Assembly (NCBI GenBank): GCA_050180485.1
Contig: JBFXED010000018.1
Coordinates: 1-64,000 of the forward strand
Source of the DNA: CADEGL01 sp050180485
GTDB lineage: Bacteria; Pseudomonadota; Alphaproteobacteria; CADEGL01
Length of the DNA: 64,000 bases
Reading direction: 5' to 3'
Shown: positions 1-8,955 of the stretch, in pieces
How positions within the stretch are numbered: position 1 is the stretch's first letter
How the letters are laid out: each line of letters starts with the position of its first letter
Position numbers and translations under genes: made by a program
Notes under the pieces: generated by a model
What the model was told of the DNA's origin: nothing
What the model saw: the letters and a program-made list of their open reading frames with translations, nothing else
Database searches by the model: none

Positions 1-40
1 GCGGGCATGGCTTTTCATTGCGGGATCCCCCAGTTGAAAT

Positions 41-73
41 AATTATATTGTAATTATTCAAATTATATTACAA
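41..73. promoter_or_regulatory. AT-rich inverted/direct repeat, probable operator of the IclR gene
   Basis: A perfect 7-bp inverted repeat TTGTAAT (48-54) / ATTACAA (67-73) with a 12-nt spacer lies about 40 bp before the IclR start at 113. The 9-mer AATTATATT also occurs twice, at 41-49 and 61-69, exactly 20 bp apart, or two helical turns. The block is strikingly AT-rich against GC-rich surroundings. Binding by the adjacent IclR protein (autoregulation) is inferred from position. The motif differs from the GTATTG-N5-CAATAC sites elsewhere in the window. Confidence 0.55.
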
Positions 74-112
74 TTTCATGACGACTCAAATCTCTGGTGG
101 GGGTTTTTTCGA

Positions 113-1006
113 ATGGTCCAAAGCCGTGACGCCGCGCCTGCCAAACCCGCGAAGATCGAGGCCGCCGTGACGCGCGCGACGCGCGGCTTCAAGGGCGTGT
201 TCGATCCGCATTTCGAAGGCCGCGCGATCGCGGAGAAAAGCGACCAGAGGCTTTTCATCAATTCGGTCGAGAAGGCGTTGCGCGTGCTCTACGCCTTCGA
301 CGATTCGCGCAAGTCGCTCACCATCGCCAGCATCGCGGAATCGACCAAGCTCGGCCGCAGCGGCGCGCAGCGTTTCGTCTATACGCTGGAAAAACTCGGC
401 TATCTGCGCAAGGACCCCGAGACGCGGCGCTACCGTCTGTCGCCGCGCGTGCTCGACTTCGCCGCTGCCTATATGCGGACCGACGAGCTGGCGCCGCTGT
501 TGACCGAGCATTTTTCGGAACTGAACCACGCCTCCGGCGAATCGATCACGCTGAATGAGCCGGACGGGCCGGAGATCGTGATCGTGACGCGCTTGCCCAG
601 CCGTCACATGTTCGGCGCACATTTCTTCTCGGGTATGCGCTCGCCCACTTTCTGCACCTCGGCGGGCCGCGCGATTCTGGCCTTTCTGCCCGCGGCGCGG
701 GCCATCGATATCATCGATCGTTCCGAACGCACGGCCTTCACCAAGCACACGATCACCGACCGCGACACGATCCTGGCCGAACTGACCAAGGTGCGTCGCG
801 ACGGCTACTGCATCGCCGAGCAGGAATCTGTGCCGGATACCATCTCGATCGGCGTGCCGATCTTCGACTACACGCGCCTGCCGGTCGCCGCGGTCAACAT
901 CTTCGTGCCGCTTTCGCGCTGGCCGCGGGCGCGCATGGTGCGTGAGCTGGCGCCCGCCATGATGCACGCGGCCCGCGCTTTTTCGCGCAGCTTGGGCGCG
1001 CCATGA
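113..1006 (+). CDS. IclR-family transcriptional regulator
   Basis: DNA-binding regulator of 297 aa. A roughly 45-residue N-terminal extension, longer than usual for the family, precedes a winged helix-turn-helix at about 46-110 (begins FINSVEKALRVLYAF). An effector-binding domain covers about 125-290 and includes the typical segment SIGVPIFDYTRLPVAAVNI. It is related to the second IclR protein at 57736-58623 (shared LEKLGYLRKDP-type wing). It is followed on the same strand by two enoyl-CoA hydratase genes, which are its likely targets, and preceded by an AT-rich palindrome. The effector is unknown; members of this family often sense aromatic acids or small organic acids. Confidence 0.9.
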   Translation: MVQSRDAAPAKPAKIEAAVTRATRGFKGVFDPHFEGRAIAEKSDQRLFINSVEKALRVLYAFDDSRKSLTIASIAESTKLGRSGAQRFVYTLEKLGYLRKDPETRRYRLSPRVLDFAAAYMRTDELAPLLTEHFSELNHASGESITLNEPDGPEIVIVTRLPSRHMFGAHFFSGMRSPTFCTSAGRAILAFLPAARAIDIIDRSERTAFTKHTITDRDTILAELTKVRRDGYCIAEQESVPDTISIGVPIFDYTRLPVAAVNIFVPLSRWPRARMVRELAPAMMHAARAFSRSLGAP

Positions 1007-1138
1007 CAGCGTGAGCATTGACGGAGGGGCGGGCGGGTGCTTCTCTCTCGCCATTGAATTCCAATAGGCCGTATTGAAATCCGATAGACCGTCGGAACCC
1101 AGCGGCCGACCGCAATAAAGAGAGGGGAGAGTCCCGAG

Positions 1139-1903
1139 ATGCCCGACAGCCTCCAGGTGTCGAACCGAGGCCCGGTGCGCGTTCTAACGCTGAACCGGCC
1201 CAATGTTCTGAACGCGCTCGACGAGGAGTTGCGCGGCGCCATCGCCAGCGAAATCCGCAAGGCGCACGACGACAAGGCGGTGCGCGCCATCGTCATCACC
1301 GGCAACGGCCGCGCCTTCTGCTCGGGCCAGGATTTGAACGAGGCCAAGCAGCAGAACGCCGAGACGGCCGAACGCTGGCAGCGCACCTGGACCGATTTCA
1401 CGCACTCGTTCCTGGAGTGCCACAAGCCAATCATCGCCGCGGTCAACGGCGTGGCGGCGGGCGGCGGTTTCTTGATGGCGGCCCTGGCCGATATCAAGGT
1501 GATGGCGCGTCCGGCGCGCTTCGTGATGGCCGAGATCAATATCGGCCTGCCGTCGATCATCGGTTCCTTCCTGCTCTTCAAGCAGATCTTCCTGTCCCGC
1601 ACGGTCGACATCGTGCTGAACGGCCGCGACGTGCCCTCGCATGAGGCCAAGGCCATCGGTTTCGTCCATGAGGTGGTCGAGCTGGAAGACGTGTTGAAGC
1701 GCGCGATCGAGCTGGGCCAAGAGCTCTCGACCAAGTATCCGACACCGATGCGCCTAACCATCAAGCGCATGCGCGCCGTATTGCTGAAGGATTGGGACGA
1801 GCTGGAACGTGCGGCCCAGCGTTATCAGGGCGAGGCGGTCCGCAGCGGCGAGCCGCAGAAGGTCCAAGCCAAGTTCCTCGCCGACCGCGCCGCCCGGCGC
1901 TAG
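1139..1903 (+). CDS. Enoyl-CoA hydratase/isomerase (crotonase) family protein
   Basis: A 254-aa crotonase-fold protein, normal single-domain length. It acts on CoA thioesters, usually by hydration or isomerisation of enoyl-CoA in the cytoplasm. The oxyanion-hole regions are visible (AFCSGQDL near 60 and NGVAAGGG near 108). The glutamate matching crotonase Glu144 is in MAEINIGLPS. The position of Glu164 is Asp (TVDIVLNG), so hydration is less certain than other crotonase chemistry. The start is supported by the purine-rich GAGAGGGGAGAG ahead of ATG 1139. The next crotonase gene begins 30 bp downstream, so the two probably share a transcript. Confidence 0.9.
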   Translation: MPDSLQVSNRGPVRVLTLNRPNVLNALDEELRGAIASEIRKAHDDKAVRAIVITGNGRAFCSGQDLNEAKQQNAETAERWQRTWTDFTHSFLECHKPIIAAVNGVAAGGGFLMAALADIKVMARPARFVMAEINIGLPSIIGSFLLFKQIFLSRTVDIVLNGRDVPSHEAKAIGFVHEVVELEDVLKRAIELGQELSTKYPTPMRLTIKRMRAVLLKDWDELERAAQRYQGEAVRSGEPQKVQAKFLADRAARR

Positions 1904-1933
1904 GCCCGACTCCCGCGATCAGAGGCGAACACG

Positions 1934-2986
1934 ATGTACAAATTCATCAAGACCCGCATCGAGGACGAGATCGGCATCCTGACGCTCGACCGTCCCGAGA
2001 CCATTAATGGCTGGCACCAGCCCATGCGCATGGAAGTCAACGATGCGCTGAAGAAGTTCAACGCCGACCCCAAGGTCCGCGCGATCATCATTACCGGGGC
2101 GGGAGACCGTGCCTGGTCGTCCGGCCAGGATCTGGCCGAGACCATGGTCATCAAGGGCGGCGAAGAAGGCGTCAAGTGGGCCAATTACTGGATCGAGTTC
2201 TATGACGTGCTGCGCAGCATGGAGAAGGGCGTCGTCGCGGCTTTGAACGGTGTCGCCGCCGGCTCCGCCTACCAGTATGCGATGATGTGCGACGTGCGCG
2301 TCGGCCATTCCGGCTCGCGCATGGGTCAGCCCGAGATCAACTCCGGCATCACCAGCACGACCGGCCCATGGATCATGTATGACCGCATCGGCCGCTCGCG
2401 CACCATCGAGCTGACCCTGCGCGGCCGCATGATGAACGGCGACGAAGCGCACGAGATCGGCCTGATCCATTATCTGGTCCCGCAGGATCAGGTGATGGCG
2501 AAATCGATGGAGATCGCCAAGGTTCTGGCCAGCAAGGCGCCATTGGCGATGAAGCTGACCAAGCAGCGTTTCCGCGAGATGACCGAGGAAGGCTTCCGCG
2601 AAACGACCCAGGCCAATATCGCCATCAGCAAGGAAAACTACGCCTCGGGCGAGCCGCAGCAGGCCATGAAAGAGTTCTTCGAGGAGCGCGCACGCCGCAA
2701 GGCCGAACGCGAGAAGGCCGCCGGCAAGTCGGCGGCGCCCGCGAAGAAGGCTGCCGCCAAGCCAGCCAAGAAGGCCGCGCCGAAAAAGGCGGCGAAGCCC
2801 GCGAAGAAGGCAAAGCCTGCCGCCAAGAAGGCGAGACCGGCGAAGAAGAAGGCCGCTCCGAAGCGCAAGGTGGCCGCGAAGGCAGCCAAGCGCGGTGCTG
2901 CGAAGCGCGGCGCGGCCAAGCGCCCCGTGGCGCGCCGTGCCCCGGCCCGCCGGCCCGCCAAGCGGAAGCCGACCCGCCGCCGCTAA
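1934..2986 (+). CDS. Enoyl-CoA hydratase with a Lys/Ala-rich histone-H1-like C-terminal tail
   Basis: Residues 1 to about 260 form a complete crotonase domain with both catalytic glutamates (GQPEINSG and TIELTLRG). The remaining ~90 residues are almost only Lys, Ala, Pro and Arg, in repeats of the PAKKA/AAKRG type, and end PTRRR. Family members normally stop at about 260 aa. The protein is clearly paralogous to the crotonase at 58826-59611 (shared WHxPMR and RMGQPEINSGI segments), which has no such tail. The tail is in frame and immediately followed by a strong terminator, so it is not an assembly artefact at a gene end. Its role is unknown; nucleic-acid or polyanion binding is an inference from composition. 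Confidence 0.9.
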   Translation: MYKFIKTRIEDEIGILTLDRPETINGWHQPMRMEVNDALKKFNADPKVRAIIITGAGDRAWSSGQDLAETMVIKGGEEGVKWANYWIEFYDVLRSMEKGVVAALNGVAAGSAYQYAMMCDVRVGHSGSRMGQPEINSGITSTTGPWIMYDRIGRSRTIELTLRGRMMNGDEAHEIGLIHYLVPQDQVMAKSMEIAKVLASKAPLAMKLTKQRFREMTEEGFRETTQANIAISKENYASGEPQQAMKEFFEERARRKAEREKAAGKSAAPAKKAAAKPAKKAAPKKAAKPAKKAKPAAKKARPAKKKAAPKRKVAAKAAKRGAAKRGAAKRPVARRAPARRPAKRKPTRRR

Positions 2987-3006
2987 GCGCCGGCTGGTTG
3001 ATGAAT

Positions 3007-3045
3007 AAAAAACCCCCTGCACCGGACCGGTGGAGGGGGTTTTTC
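3007..3045 (+). terminator. Rho-independent terminator after the crotonase pair
   Basis: A long hairpin begins with A6 then CCCCCT, has an inner ACCGG/CCGGT stem, and closes with AGGGGG followed by T5. It lies 20 bp past the stop of the tailed crotonase gene. The A-tract upstream makes it potentially bidirectional, but no minus-strand gene ends here. Confidence 0.9.
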
Positions 3046-3210
3046 TTGCCGATGATGCGCGTTTCAGAGGCCGAAATAATTTTTTTTCCCCTCCCCAACG
3101 CGGGAGAGGGTTTATTCCGCGTTGCTCCGCTGCCTGCTCGCTGATCAAAACACCACCACGAACACAAAGGCCGAAGCGGATTCAGGACCATCCGCATCCG
3201 GCCGGGAGGA

Positions 3211-5256
3211 ATGCCGATGGGCCAGTTCGATGCGCTGCTGAAGCCGCTGAAGCTTCGCAACCTCGTGATCCGCAACCGGGTGATGAGCACGGCCCATGCC
3301 GCCGGTTTCGGTCAGGACGGCGTGCCCGGCGACCGCTACATCCGCTATCACGAGGAGAAGGCCAAGGGCGGCATCGGCCTGACCATCTTCGGCGGCTCGT
3401 CCTCGGTCGCCGTCGATTCGCCCGGCTATATGCGCCAACTCTATCTCGGCGACGACGCCATCGTTCCGCATTTCCAGGATTTCGCCGCGCGCATCCACCG
3501 CCACGGCGCGGCGCTGATGTGCCAGATCACCCATATCGGCCGGAAGATCGGCTGGGACAATGGGCACTGGCTCTGGCCCGTGGGGCCATCGCGCCTGCAC
3601 GAGCCGCTCCATCGCACTTTCCCCAAGGAGATGGAGGACTGGGACATCAAGCGCACGATCAAGGCCTATGGTCGCGCGGCCCTGCGCTGCAAGCAGGGCA
3701 ATCTGGACGGCGTCCAGATGCTTGGCGCGGGCGGACATCTGATCGACCAATTCTGGAGCCCGCTCGGCAATGCGCGTACCGATGCCTATGGCGGCAGCCT
3801 CGAGAACCGCATGCGCTACGGGCTCGAAGTGATCGAGGAGGTGCGCAAGCAGGTGGGCGACGACTACATCGTGGGCTTGCGCATGGTCGGCGATGAGATG
3901 ATCGAGGGCGGTCTCACCCCCGAGGAATGCGTCACCATCGCCACCACCTACGCCAAGACGGGGATGCTCGACTTCCTCGACATCGTGGCCAGCACCACCT
4001 TCAACCTGGAGCACCGCACGCGCCATATTCCCGGCATGTGGGCTCCCATCGCGCCGTACTTGCATCTGGCCGGCGCGATCAAGGCCGAGGTGGACATCCC
4101 CATCTTCCACGCCACGCGCGTCTTGGACGTGCAGACCGCCGCGCGCGCGATCGAAGAAGGCCACATGGACATGGTGGGCATGACGCGCGCCCACTTCGCC
4201 GATCCGCATATTGTTAAGAAGCTGACCGAGGGGCGGGTGGACGATATCCGCCAATGCATCGGCGCCAGCTACTGCAACGACCGCTCCTCCACGGGCAAGG
4301 AAGTGGTCTGTATCCAGAATGCGGCGACCGGCAAGGAAGCCGTGCTGCCGCAGGTGGTCGCCAAGGCACCTGCGCGCAAATCCGTGGTGGTCGCGGGCGG
4401 TGGCCCCGGCGGGCTCGAGGCCGCGCGCGTGGCAGCCGAGCGCGGCCACCGCGTCGTCCTATTCGAGGCGGCGGAACGGTTGGGCGGGCAGATCAACATC
4501 GCCAGCAAGGCCACCTGGCGCGAGGCTCTCTCAGGCATTCCGCGTTGGCTCGATCAGCAGGTGCGCAAGCTCGGCGTCGATGTGCGGCTGGGTACCGAGG
4601 CCACCAAGGAGCGCGTCTTGGCCGAGAAGCCGGATTACGTCGTGGTCGCGACCGGTGGGGTGCCAGCCCTCGGCCGCTTCAAGGGACTGGATCTCGCCGT
4701 CAGCACCTGGGACGTGCTGGAGGGGCGCGCGGCGCCCGGCGAGAACGTGCTGATCTTCGACGACAACGGCGACCATCAAGCTGCCTCCGCCGCCGAGGTG
4801 CTGGCCCAGCGCGGCGCCAAGGTCGAGTTCGTGACGCCGGACCGCATGGCGATGGCGCGCATCGGCTACAACAATCTTGGGGTGCACTTGCGCGAATTGC
4901 ACCGCATGGGCGTGGTGATCACGACCGACACGCGCCTGGTCAACGTCTACCGCGAAGGCAACCAGCTGATCGCCGTCCTGCGCGACGAGCATTCCAACGC
5001 CGAGGAAGAGCGCGCGGTCGACCAGGTGGTGGCCGAGTACGGCGTCAAGCCGCGCGACGGGCTCTACTGGGATCTGCGGCCCCTGTCGCGCAATCTGGGC
5101 GAGGTCGACCCCGATCGCTTCGCCGCCGGCCTGCCGCAGGAGACGGTGACCAATCCGTCCGGCTCGTTCGTGCTCTATCGTGTCGGCGACGCGGTCGCAG
5201 GGCGGAATATCTACGCCGCGATCCACGATTCGCTGCGTCTGGCCAAGGATTTCTAG
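3211..5256 (+). CDS. NADH:flavin oxidoreductase (old yellow enzyme/TMADH-like), FMN/Fe-S/FAD
   Basis: A 681-aa multidomain flavoprotein. An OYE-type FMN TIM barrel covers about 5-340, a cysteine cluster 349-367, and a dinucleotide-binding FAD/NAD domain about 385-680 (VVVAGGGPGGLEAARVAAERG). The segment CIGASYC...CIQNAATGKE aligns with the 4Fe-4S loop of trimethylamine dehydrogenase (CIGCNVC...CTQNATAGEE), but the second cysteine is Ala (residue 352), leaving Cys349, Cys355 and Cys367. Family roles include N-demethylation of methylated amines and dienoyl-CoA reduction. The length, the cysteine pattern and the neighbouring DMGDH-like gene favour an N-methyl compound substrate. GGGAGGA directly precedes ATG 3211. 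It converges with the next gene, 3 bp between stops. Confidence 0.88.
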   Translation: MPMGQFDALLKPLKLRNLVIRNRVMSTAHAAGFGQDGVPGDRYIRYHEEKAKGGIGLTIFGGSSSVAVDSPGYMRQLYLGDDAIVPHFQDFAARIHRHGAALMCQITHIGRKIGWDNGHWLWPVGPSRLHEPLHRTFPKEMEDWDIKRTIKAYGRAALRCKQGNLDGVQMLGAGGHLIDQFWSPLGNARTDAYGGSLENRMRYGLEVIEEVRKQVGDDYIVGLRMVGDEMIEGGLTPEECVTIATTYAKTGMLDFLDIVASTTFNLEHRTRHIPGMWAPIAPYLHLAGAIKAEVDIPIFHATRVLDVQTAARAIEEGHMDMVGMTRAHFADPHIVKKLTEGRVDDIRQCIGASYCNDRSSTGKEVVCIQNAATGKEAVLPQVVAKAPARKSVVVAGGGPGGLEAARVAAERGHRVVLFEAAERLGGQINIASKATWREALSGIPRWLDQQVRKLGVDVRLGTEATKERVLAEKPDYVVVATGGVPALGRFKGLDLAVSTWDVLEGRAAPGENVLIFDDNGDHQAASAAEVLAQRGAKVEFVTPDRMAMARIGYNNLGVHLRELHRMGVVITTDTRLVNVYREGNQLIAVLRDEHSNAEEERAVDQVVAEYGVKPRDGLYWDLRPLSRNLGEVDPDRFAAGLPQETVTNPSGSFVLYRVGDAVAGRNIYAAIHDSLRLAKDF

Positions 5257-5259
5257 CCG

Positions 5260-7662
5260 TTATTCGGCCGCGGTGGCCTTTTTTGCATCCGCTCGTCCGT
5301 CGCCCGGCAGGCGCACGCCGTCCAACGGCTCGCCCGCCACCGTGGCCGCGCAGGCTTTGCCCAGAATCTCGACCGTGAGCTTGCGCCCCGGCGCAGCCGA
5401 ATCGACCGGCAGGAGCGCGAAGGCGAGGCCTTTGCCGTTGCGGTCGTGTCCGCCCGATGCCACCAGCGCCACCGTGCGCTCGCCATCCAGCACGGCGTCG
5501 TTGAGATAAGGGTCGGCCTCACCCGGCTCGACAGCCAGGCGCACCAGGCGCCGCACCGGCTTGGAGGTTTCACCGGACACCAGCGCGCCGAAGCCGGCCT
5601 CCGCCACCGTTGTCGTCGTGTCGAAATCGAAACCTTCGCGCGGGAAGCCCGCTTCCAGTTGCAAAGCTTGCTGGGCGCGCCAGCCCACGTCGCCGATCCC
5701 GTGCGCGGCGCCCGCTTCCATCAGCAGGTCGTAGAGCGCGGGCAGGGACGATGCGGAAACCTGAAGCTCCCAGCCATCGTGGCCGAGCGGCGCGAAGTGC
5801 AACGCCATGACGCGTGCCATGCCGAGATCGAGCGCATGGGCGGAGCCCCATGGGAAGGCATCTTCTGTCAGTTTGCGCTTGGCGGCGGTTTCCAGCACCG
5901 ATCGCGCCTGTGGCCCGGCCACGACCACCGCACCCATGCGCTCCGTCTGGTTCTCGAGGCGCGCGACCATGATGCGCGGCAAATTGCGCCAGAGGTGATC
6001 GAAATGCCGGACCTCGTGCTCGGCCGGGCCGGTCAGCCGGAACCGTCCGGCATCCAGGCGCATTACGGTGAGCAGGGCGGCGATGTTTCCTTTCGGCGTC
6101 AGAAAGGGCATGAGCCGCGCTTCGCCATCGTGTACGGGCGCGATGCCAGCTGAAAGGGCGCTCAACGCCTTCGCCGCGTCCGGACCGCTCAGTTCGAAGA
6201 ACGACTGGCCGGTACGGTCCAACAGGCCGACGGATTCGCGCACGCGCCGTGTCTCGGCGTCCACATGGGGAGTCCAGTTCGGCTCGCCGAAGCGCGACGT
6301 TTCCTTGGGCTCAACGCCGGCGGGGGCGAACCAGAGCGGCGTCTCCCAGCCATTACGCGCGCCAAATGCCGCGCGCTTGGCTTTGTGCCTTCCATGAAGC
6401 GGACCGGTCTTGCCAGGCCGGCCGGAGCCCCGTTCGCCGTGGGGATAGTCGATGGCGCCCGCGAATTTGTGGCCGACGCGCACCACCGAATAGGTGAACT
6501 CCTTGGTGGCGTAGGGGCCGTAGCGGCGCACGTCGATGGGCGCGGGGTCCAGGCTGGTTTCGCCCTCGGCGATCCATTCTGCGATCAGACCCGTGGTGCC
6601 GGATTGCATGATGCCGGCGGAGAAGCCGGCGGCCATGAAGAAATTGCACAAGCCCGGTACGGGACCGACCAGCGGCGCATGATCCGGCGTGCGGCTGGTG
6701 GGCGCGTTGTAGACCATCTTGATGCCCAGTTCGCCCAACAGCGGCACACGGGCGATGGCGCGTTCGAGAAAATCTTGTGAGCGCTCCCAGTTGGGCGGCA
6801 ACACTTCACGGCCGAAGGCGGGCGGCACGCCGTCGACACCCCAGAACTCGGGCTCGTGCTCGTAAATGCCGGAAAGGAGGCCCTTGCCTTCCTGCCGCAC
6901 GTTGAAGCCGCCGATGGGGTCGCGCATCGTCGGCAATTCGCGCGGCAAGGCCGCGATCAAAGGCGAGCTTTCTGTCACCAGATGCTGGTGCAGGAAGATG
7001 ACGAAGGGCAGCTTCACCCCGACCATGGCGGCCACTTCGGGCGCCCACATCCCGGCGGCGTTGACGACGATCTCGGCCGTCAGTTCGCCCTTGTCTGTCG
7101 TGATTCGCCATTCGCCGGTGGGAAGGGACTCGAGTGCCGTGACCTTGGTGTTGGTGCGGATCTTGGCGCCATGCTGGCGCGCAAGCGTCGCCATGGCGTA
7201 GGTGGCGCTGGACGGATCGGCGCTGCCGCAGCCGGGCGTGAAGGCGGCGCCCAGCACGTCGTGCAGTTCGATGAAGGGGAAGAGGTCCTTGATCTCTTTA
7301 AGACCAATTAGCTCCATCTCGACGCCCAAGGCCTTGGCTTTGGCGTAGGCGCGGCGATGCTCGACCATGTGATCGGGCACAGTGGCGAGCCGGATGCTGC
7401 CCGCTTCGTGGAAACCAATCGGGTGGCCCATTTCGGCGGCCAGTGTCTTGTAAAGCTCGGTCGTGTCTTTTTGCAGCCGGGTCCAGAAAGCGCTGCTGGA
7501 ATAGTGCGAGAGGTTGCCGGCGGCATGCCAGGTGGCGCCGGCGGTCAACTCGGCTTTCTCCAGGAGAACCAGGTCGGTCCAGCCGCGCTTAGCCAGGTGG
7601 TACAGGATGCCGCAGCCGACGATGCCGCCGCCGATGATGGCCACCCTTGCATGCGTCGTCAT
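5260..7662 (-). CDS. FAD-dependent dimethylglycine/sarcosine dehydrogenase-like enzyme with GCV_T folate domain
   Basis: An 800-aa protein. An N-terminal DAO-type FAD domain (VAIIGGGIVGCGILYHL, then GATWHAAGN; the equivalent His carries covalent FAD in mammalian DMGDH and sarcosine dehydrogenase) is followed by the FAO_M linker and a C-terminal aminomethyltransferase (GCV_T) domain from about 430 to 790. Family members oxidatively N-demethylate small amino acids and pass the one-carbon unit to tetrahydrofolate. It stands alone on the minus strand, divergent from the ABC importer that starts at 7845, so importer and oxidase may serve the same methylated compound. The exact substrate is not determined. 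Confidence 0.88.
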   Translation of the reverse strand: MTTHARVAIIGGGIVGCGILYHLAKRGWTDLVLLEKAELTAGATWHAAGNLSHYSSSAFWTRLQKDTTELYKTLAAEMGHPIGFHEAGSIRLATVPDHMVEHRRAYAKAKALGVEMELIGLKEIKDLFPFIELHDVLGAAFTPGCGSADPSSATYAMATLARQHGAKIRTNTKVTALESLPTGEWRITTDKGELTAEIVVNAAGMWAPEVAAMVGVKLPFVIFLHQHLVTESSPLIAALPRELPTMRDPIGGFNVRQEGKGLLSGIYEHEPEFWGVDGVPPAFGREVLPPNWERSQDFLERAIARVPLLGELGIKMVYNAPTSRTPDHAPLVGPVPGLCNFFMAAGFSAGIMQSGTTGLIAEWIAEGETSLDPAPIDVRRYGPYATKEFTYSVVRVGHKFAGAIDYPHGERGSGRPGKTGPLHGRHKAKRAAFGARNGWETPLWFAPAGVEPKETSRFGEPNWTPHVDAETRRVRESVGLLDRTGQSFFELSGPDAAKALSALSAGIAPVHDGEARLMPFLTPKGNIAALLTVMRLDAGRFRLTGPAEHEVRHFDHLWRNLPRIMVARLENQTERMGAVVVAGPQARSVLETAAKRKLTEDAFPWGSAHALDLGMARVMALHFAPLGHDGWELQVSASSLPALYDLLMEAGAAHGIGDVGWRAQQALQLEAGFPREGFDFDTTTTVAEAGFGALVSGETSKPVRRLVRLAVEPGEADPYLNDAVLDGERTVALVASGGHDRNGKGLAFALLPVDSAAPGRKLTVEILGKACAATVAGEPLDGVRLPGDGRADAKKATAAE

Positions 7663-7844
7663 GACGTCCCGCTTTTTTTTGGAAGAGCGAAAATATTATG
7701 AGCCATAGGCCTTCCTGTCACCGTTCGTAATTGTATGGCGATAGGGCGGGGTGCTTCTTCGGGTGCGGCCGGTGCAGCATGGTGTCGAGCCGCGGTGCGA
7801 GTTAGCCGAGCGGCCAGCTCTAAGTAAGGGGGAGTTCTTTTAAG

Positions 7845-8945
7845 ATGGCCAAGAAGACCAAATTCATCGACATCACCGGCAAGTCCGCGGGGCCGTCCCG
7901 CCGGACGTTCCTCGTCACCTCCGGTGCGACGATCGCCGCCGCTGCATCCAGCGGCCCGCTTATTGTTGTGTCCGGCAAGGCCAAGGCCGCCGAGCGCGTG
8001 GTGTTCGCGACCTGGGGTGGGCAGCTTCAGGAGTCGGTTACCGAAGCCTACATCAAACCGTTTATGAAGGAGACCGGCATCGAAGTCGTCGTGACCGGGG
8101 CGCCAGATCTCGCGAAGATCACGGCCCAGGTCAAGTCGGGCAGCTCCGAGACGGACATCGCCGAGATGGCAGGCAGTTATCTGGCCAACGGCGAGAAGAA
8201 CGGCCTGTGGGAACCGATCGACACGAAGATCGTAAATCGCTCCGACATCGCCTTGCCGCTCTTCAACCGTCCCATGGCGCAGGCCTATTACACCTATGCG
8301 GGCGGCATCGGCTATTCCGAGGAGCGCAACCCGGGTGATAAGCACCCCTCGACTTGGCCGGAATTTTGGGATCCCAAGAAGTTCCCCGGGCGACGCGGTC
8401 TGCGCTCGCGCCCCGGCGAAACGTTCGAGATGGCCTTGATGGGCGACGGCGTGCCTGGCAGCAAGGTGTATCCGATCGACGTCGACCGCGCCTTCAAATC
8501 GCTCGACAAGATCAAACCTTACGTCTCGCATTGGATCGCCGAGACGCCGAAGACCGTGACTTTGATTCAAGGCAACGAGTGCGACTTCACGTACACCTTC
8601 AACGGTCGCGTCTACTTTGCCAATCGCGAGGGTGCGAAGCTCGGCTTCTCGTTCAAGCAGAATTACATCGCGCCGAGCTGGCTCTGCGTGGTCAAGAACG
8701 CCCGTAACAAAGAAGCTGCGTTCAAGTTCATGAACAGCTGCCTCAACCCGCAGCGCCAGGCGCACTTCGCGTCGCTGATGACTTACTCGCCAGTCGTGAA
8801 ATCCGCGGAGAAGCTGGTGCCCGCCGACATCAAGAAGCTTCTGCCCGATCCGACCAACCCCGACAACTGCATCGAGAATGTGGAATGGTGGGCCGATAAG
8901 AATGAAGAGCTGACCAAACGCTTCAAGGAATGGCAGATGGTCTGA
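7845..8945 (+). CDS. ABC transporter substrate-binding protein, PotD-like, Tat-exported
   Basis: A 366-aa periplasmic binding protein of the spermidine/putrescine-type family. The twin-arginine signal SRRTFLVTSGATIAAAA lies at about 19-36, with likely cleavage near KAKAAE. The mature part starts VVFATWGGQLQES. GGGGGAG stands about 10 bp before ATG 7845. It is a close paralogue of the next gene (9333-10436): the motifs RSRPGE, DFTY and EELTKRFKEWQMV are shared almost throughout. It heads the importer cluster; a hairpin follows it, so it may be transcribed partly independently of the second copy. The ligand is unknown. Confidence 0.92.
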   Translation: MAKKTKFIDITGKSAGPSRRTFLVTSGATIAAAASSGPLIVVSGKAKAAERVVFATWGGQLQESVTEAYIKPFMKETGIEVVVTGAPDLAKITAQVKSGSSETDIAEMAGSYLANGEKNGLWEPIDTKIVNRSDIALPLFNRPMAQAYYTYAGGIGYSEERNPGDKHPSTWPEFWDPKKFPGRRGLRSRPGETFEMALMGDGVPGSKVYPIDVDRAFKSLDKIKPYVSHWIAETPKTVTLIQGNECDFTYTFNGRVYFANREGAKLGFSFKQNYIAPSWLCVVKNARNKEAAFKFMNSCLNPQRQAHFASLMTYSPVVKSAEKLVPADIKKLLPDPTNPDNCIENVEWWADKNEELTKRFKEWQMV

Positions 8946-8955
8946 GTAAATTTAT

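Noticed and set aside
86..1054. Minus-strand ORF of 322 aa at the left end
   Set aside because: Shadow of the IclR gene; composition is Arg/His-rich with no family features.
2700..2986. Lys-codon repeat of the crotonase tail as a DNA microsatellite or CRISPR-like repeat
   Set aside because: Repeats are irregular in length and sequence, in frame and coding; no spacer-repeat periodicity.
3088..3113. CCCCTCCCC...GGGAGAGGG element as a second terminator or REP-like repeat
   Set aside because: The stem is imperfect and I find no second copy in the window; position after a strong terminator adds no support.
1919..3148. Long minus-strand ORF (409 aa) opposite the tailed crotonase
   Set aside because: Low-complexity Arg/Gly/Leu composition typical of antisense reading in GC-rich DNA; the plus strand has a clear crotonase with ribosome-binding site and terminator.
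3145..4449. Minus-strand ORF of 434 aa opposite the flavin oxidoreductase
   Set aside because: No recognisable domain, His/Ala/Arg-rich shadow composition; the other strand encodes a well-conserved OYE-type enzyme.
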